Shown here: positions 61,343-64,000 of the stretch, piece by piece
Layout of the letters: the number at the start of each line of letters is the position of its first letter
Numbering within the stretch: the stretch's first letter is position 1
From: Micromonospora inositola
GTDB taxonomy: Bacteria > Actinomycetota > Actinomycetes > Mycobacteriales > Micromonosporaceae
Direction: 5' to 3'
Assembly (NCBI RefSeq): GCF_900090285.1
Contig: NZ_LT607754.1
Coordinates: 5,358,001 to 5,422,000, forward strand
DNA: 64,000 nucleotides
Translations under genes and position numbers: made by a program
The notes under the pieces: generated by a model
The model's input: only the letters and a program-made list of their open reading frames with translations
Told to the model about the DNA's origin: nothing
Databases searched by the model: none

Positions 61343-61897
61343 CTGGACGACGAAGAACTCGTCACCCGCGCTCGGGTAGGTGACCTGGAGGCGTATGACC
61401 TCCTGGTCGCTCGGCACACCGCGTCCGCGTACCGGACGGCGGTGCTGCTCGGCGCGGGCTCGGAGGCGGAGGACGTCATCCAGGAGGCGTTTGTGAAGGG
61501 GTATCGCAAGCTCTCCCGCTATCGGGGAGAGTCGGCCTTCCGCTCATGGCTCCTGGCGATCGTCGCCAACGAGACCCGCAACCTGCACCGGTCGCGCAAC
61601 CGGCGGGACGGACTCGTCCTGCGGGCCGCGGCGGCGAATCCGGAATCGGAGATCGCCGAGGATGTCGCGGTCGGCGCCGTCCTCGCCCGGGAACGCCGCG
61701 CCAGGCTGGTACAGGCCCTGCGCCTGCTGCCGGAGAGGGACCGTGAGGTGATCGTCTGCCGATTCTTCCTCGATCTCAGCGAGGACGAGACCGTGGCGAT
61801 GTTGGGATGGCCCCGAGGCACGGTGAAGTCGCGGACATCTCGGGCACTGGCGAAGCTGCGCGGCCTGCTCGACCTTGAGGAGGTCCATCGTGGATGA
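61343..61897 (+). CDS. ECF sigma factor with apparent CTG start
   Basis: A 184-aa ECF sigma factor. Region 2: AEDVIQEAFVKGYRKLSRYR, and region 4: LLPERDREVIVCRFFLDLSE then GWPRGTVKSRTSRALAKLRG. The family N-terminus DDEELVTRARVGDLEAYDLL is encoded in frame from 61346, preceded by CTG (61343) with GGAGG 6 bases upstream (61332-61336). No ATG, GTG or TTG lies in frame between the upstream stop (61322) and GTG 61442, which would delete part of region 2. CTG is therefore the likely start. It overlaps the next gene by 8 bp. Confidence 0.85.
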   Translation: MDDEELVTRARVGDLEAYDLLVARHTASAYRTAVLLGAGSEAEDVIQEAFVKGYRKLSRYRGESAFRSWLLAIVANETRNLHRSRNRRDGLVLRAAAANPESEIAEDVAVGAVLARERRARLVQALRLLPERDREVIVCRFFLDLSEDETVAMLGWPRGTVKSRTSRALAKLRGLLDLEEVHRG

Positions 61898-62609
61898 CCT
61901 CGAAAGGGAGCTGCGCGACCTCTCCGCCTGGCTGGAGGCACCCGACGCGCCCGACGTGACCGCCCGCGTGCACGCACAGCTCGCCGCACCCGTGCCGAGG
62001 CGACGCCGGTGGCGCTACTACGTCGCCGCGGCGCTCGTCGCCCTGCTCGTCGCGTTGCTGCCGCCGGGGCGGGCCGCCCTCGCCGACGCCGTGGCGGGGC
62101 TGCTGCGCTTCGCGGGGATCAGCATCGCGACGTCGCCCGCACCGGCGATGCCCACCGGCACACCGTCACCGTTGCCGTCGCAGCGGGCCGCCGCCTTGGC
62201 GGAGGCGCAGCGGAGGGTGCGCTTCCCGATCCGCCTACCGGCGAAGCTGGGCCCGCCCGAGCAGGTACTGGTCGCCGACCTCGATGACACGGGCACCTAT
62301 CGAGTCGCGACTCTGCTCTATCGCGGGGGCGCGCTGCGCATCGATGCCTTCGACGGTCGTCTCGACCCGGTCTTCCAGAAACAGGCCAGCGGGCCGGGCG
62401 CGGACTGGGTCCAGGTCAACGACGACTTCGCCGTGTGGATCGGCGGCCCACATGCACTGACCTACGTCGATCGCATCGGCGCGGTCCGCGTGGAGACCGC
62501 GCGGCTCGCCGCCTCGACCCTGATCTGGCAGGAGGCTGGCGTGAGCTATCGGCTTGAGGGCGACCTCACCAAGATGGAGGCTATTGAGATCGCCAACTCG
62601 CTGAATTAG
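61890..62609 (+). CDS. Membrane-anchored putative anti-sigma factor
   Basis: A 239-aa protein: a short cytosolic N-terminus (DDLERELRDLSAWLEAPDAP), one transmembrane helix at about residues 45-65 (YYVAAALVALLVALLPPG), and an external domain of about 170 residues. The layout and overlap with the ECF sigma gene suggest that it holds that sigma factor at the membrane, although no zinc HxxxCxxC motif is present. GTG 61890 follows GAGGAGG. Exported-domain function unknown. Confidence 0.75.
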   Translation: MDDLERELRDLSAWLEAPDAPDVTARVHAQLAAPVPRRRRWRYYVAAALVALLVALLPPGRAALADAVAGLLRFAGISIATSPAPAMPTGTPSPLPSQRAAALAEAQRRVRFPIRLPAKLGPPEQVLVADLDDTGTYRVATLLYRGGALRIDAFDGRLDPVFQKQASGPGADWVQVNDDFAVWIGGPHALTYVDRIGAVRVETARLAASTLIWQEAGVSYRLEGDLTKMEAIEIANSLN

Positions 62610-63056
62610 CGGAAGCCCCGCCAGGGCCCAACCAGCGCATCCGCGCGCCGCGTCGCCCGGACGGGCCAGCTGCCTGGCCTCCCGCCGCAGCCTGGCAACC
62701 GGGTCATGGTCGACACCGATGGTGCTGCTCTCGAAACCGGTCGGGCCGGACAGATGGATGTGGCCGCGGTCGGTGCTGTCCCGGCGGGCGTACTCGGGCT
62801 GCCCGCGGCCCTCCAACAAACGGCGCAGTGCGGCAGCGGACAGCGAGGGGTCGCCGTCACCGGCGCACGAGCACCCTTGTCACGCCCGAACCTGCGGGTG
62901 ACGTGTGGTGGGAAACGGGTAGCGGCCCGGCATTCGATGACGTGGCGCGGCCCGGGGAGGCCCACACCAGGCGTCGCTCGCGCGACCCCTTTCCGTTCTG
63001 TGATCAACGAACTACGGTAGGCGCGACACTAGTGCCGGCGAACGGGGGTGCCCCGC
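62610..63056. other. Intergenic with possible coding remnant
   Basis: 447 bases. On the minus strand about 62660-62880 reads DPSLSAAALRRLLEGRGQPE, YARRDSTDRGHIHLSGPTGF and STIGVDHDPVARLRREARQ, which looks protein-like, but I cannot name it and no start is evident. The rest holds the GMC oxidoreductase promoter. Confidence 0.3.
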
Positions 63057-64000
63057 GTGGAGGAGTTCGACTACGTCGTGGTCGGTGCGGGCTCGGCCGG
63101 GTGCGTGCTGGCCAATCGGTTGACCGAGGATCGGGGCACCCGGGTGCTGCTGATCGAGGCGGGTGGTTGGGATAGCAGTCCGTTCGTCCGCATCCCCAAG
63201 GGCTTCAGCCGGCTGATGGACGACCGGCGCACCGCCTGGCACTACCCGGCTGCGGCGGGGCCGGCGCACCGCGAGGTCTGGCAGCGCGGTCGCATGATCG
63301 GCGGGTCCAGCTCGATCAATGGAATGGTGTACGGCCGCGGCGACCGGCTCGACTACGACGGGCTGGAACGCCTGGGTAACCCCGGGTGGGGATGGGACAC
63401 CATGCTGCCGATTTTCAAGCGGCTGGAGGACAACCCGTTCGGCGCCTCTGACGTACGCGGAGCCGGTGGGCCGCTGCGGCTGTCCAGCGCGACCGGTACC
63501 GACGAGCTCTGCGAGGAGACGATCGCCGCCGGGGTGGAGTTGGGCTGGCACCGGGCGGACGATCTGAACGCCCACGACGACGAGCGGATCGGCTACCTCA
63601 TGGCGACCATTCGCGACGGTCGCCGGACCAGTGCCGCCGATGCTTTCCTGCACCCGGTACGCGACCGGCCCAACCTGACCGTGGCGGTGGGGACGGTCGT
63701 GCTCCGGGTCCTCGTGCAGGACGGCCGAGCGATCGGGGTGCGCGCCCGCCGGCACGCGCAGACGATTGACTATGCCGCCTCCGCTGAGGTGATCCTCGCC
63801 GCCGGCGCCATCGCCACCCCGCAGTTGTTGCAGGTTTCCGGCATCGGTCCGGCCGACACGCTGCGCCGCGCCGGTGTCGACGTGCTGCTCGACCGGGCCC
63901 GGGTGGGGGCCGGCATGCGGGAGCACCGGTCGATGCCGTTGCAGTTCCGGCTGAACACCGCGGGCGGCTACAACCCGATGCTCAGCGGCCGGCTCGGCCA
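63057..64000 (+). CDS. GMC family FAD oxidoreductase (partial, 3' end outside window)
   Basis: The first 314 residues of a glucose-methanol-choline oxidoreductase such as choline dehydrogenase or alcohol oxidase. FAD motif FDYVVVGAGSAGCVLANRL is at residues 4-22, then RMIGGSSSINGMVYGRGD (GMC signature 1) and the signature 2 region AGAIATPQLLQVSGIGP near 250. GTG 63057 has GGGGGTG upstream. The catalytic His-His/Asn region lies beyond the right edge. No stop is reached, so the gene is truncated only by the window. Confidence 0.9.
   Translation, partial: MEEFDYVVVGAGSAGCVLANRLTEDRGTRVLLIEAGGWDSSPFVRIPKGFSRLMDDRRTAWHYPAAAGPAHREVWQRGRMIGGSSSINGMVYGRGDRLDYDGLERLGNPGWGWDTMLPIFKRLEDNPFGASDVRGAGGPLRLSSATGTDELCEETIAAGVELGWHRADDLNAHDDERIGYLMATIRDGRRTSAADAFLHPVRDRPNLTVAVGTVVLRVLVQDGRAIGVRARRHAQTIDYAASAEVILAAGAIATPQLLQVSGIGPADTLRRAGVDVLLDRARVGAGMREHRSMPLQFRLNTAGGYNPMLSGRLG

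Overview
This is a contiguous stretch of chromosome from a high-GC actinomycete. GC-rich codon third positions, frequent GTG starts, ATGA/GTGA stop-start overlaps, an actinobacterial-type QcrCAB complex, an SCO6745-family protein and DUF4873 all point to Actinomycetota. A Micromonosporaceae-type organism is plausible, but that is inference. No rRNA, tRNA, CRISPR array or intact transposase was recognised.

Region 1 (1-5.4 kb) is a lipophilic-substrate oxidation cluster. An AurF-like diiron oxygenase diverges from a TetR regulator, which heads an overlapping operon of DUF4873 protein, Baeyer-Villiger-type flavin monooxygenase, short-chain dehydrogenase and alpha/beta hydrolase.

Region 2 (5.4-30 kb) is accessory and visibly decayed. 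Intact small units are an ArsR/dienelactone hydrolase pair, an LtrA protein, an ArsR-ArsC fusion with a glyoxalase, an ECF sigma factor facing a DUF899 protein, a DUF1223 protein, a GH18 chitinase, pyridoxal kinase, an SCO6745 protein, a divergent pair of paralogous LLM flavin oxidoreductases around an F420-type NADP oxidoreductase, an FMN reductase and msrBA. Among them lie broken genes: a 5' fragment of a spermidine-synthase-like gene, a HEAT-repeat gene with a nonsense codon, a frameshifted partner gene, an ISAs1-type transposase tail, an exported-protein tail, a YbfB-type MFS fragment, a tandem LtrA gene with two frameshifts, and a YCII/sigma-factor fusion remnant.

Region 3 (30-35.4 kb) holds a membrane-anchored phosphodiesterase-superfamily protein, a DedA protein coupled to an MBL-fold hydrolase, and a RecQ helicase.

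Region 4 (35.5-49 kb) is the most striking part. It is a dense respiratory block in which ctaC-ctaD-ctaE, a small membrane gene, ctaG, a monohaem lipoprotein and qcrC-qcrA-qcrB run leftwards. A divergent ccmC-ccmE-ccmF-ccmG-ccmHI operon for System I cytochrome c maturation runs rightwards. Together they could make, mature and assemble a complete bcc-caa3 oxidase, although no ccmA, ccmB or ccmD is present. The oxidase subunit I keeps all metal ligands but has Asp and Gln at the usual D-channel Glu and K-channel Lys positions.

Region 5 (49-64 kb) is catabolic and regulatory: an autoregulated TetR/acyl-CoA dehydrogenase operon, a chimeric GH79/altronate-dehydratase remnant fused in front of a mannitol dehydrogenase-family gene, a DUF296 protein, a beta-hydroxyacid dehydrogenase, a zinc alcohol/formaldehyde dehydrogenase, a large membrane protein with a lipase-like GHSHG motif, a methyltransferase, a beta-propeller lipoprotein, an ECF sigma factor that appears to start with CTG together with its membrane partner, and a GMC oxidoreductase running off the right edge.
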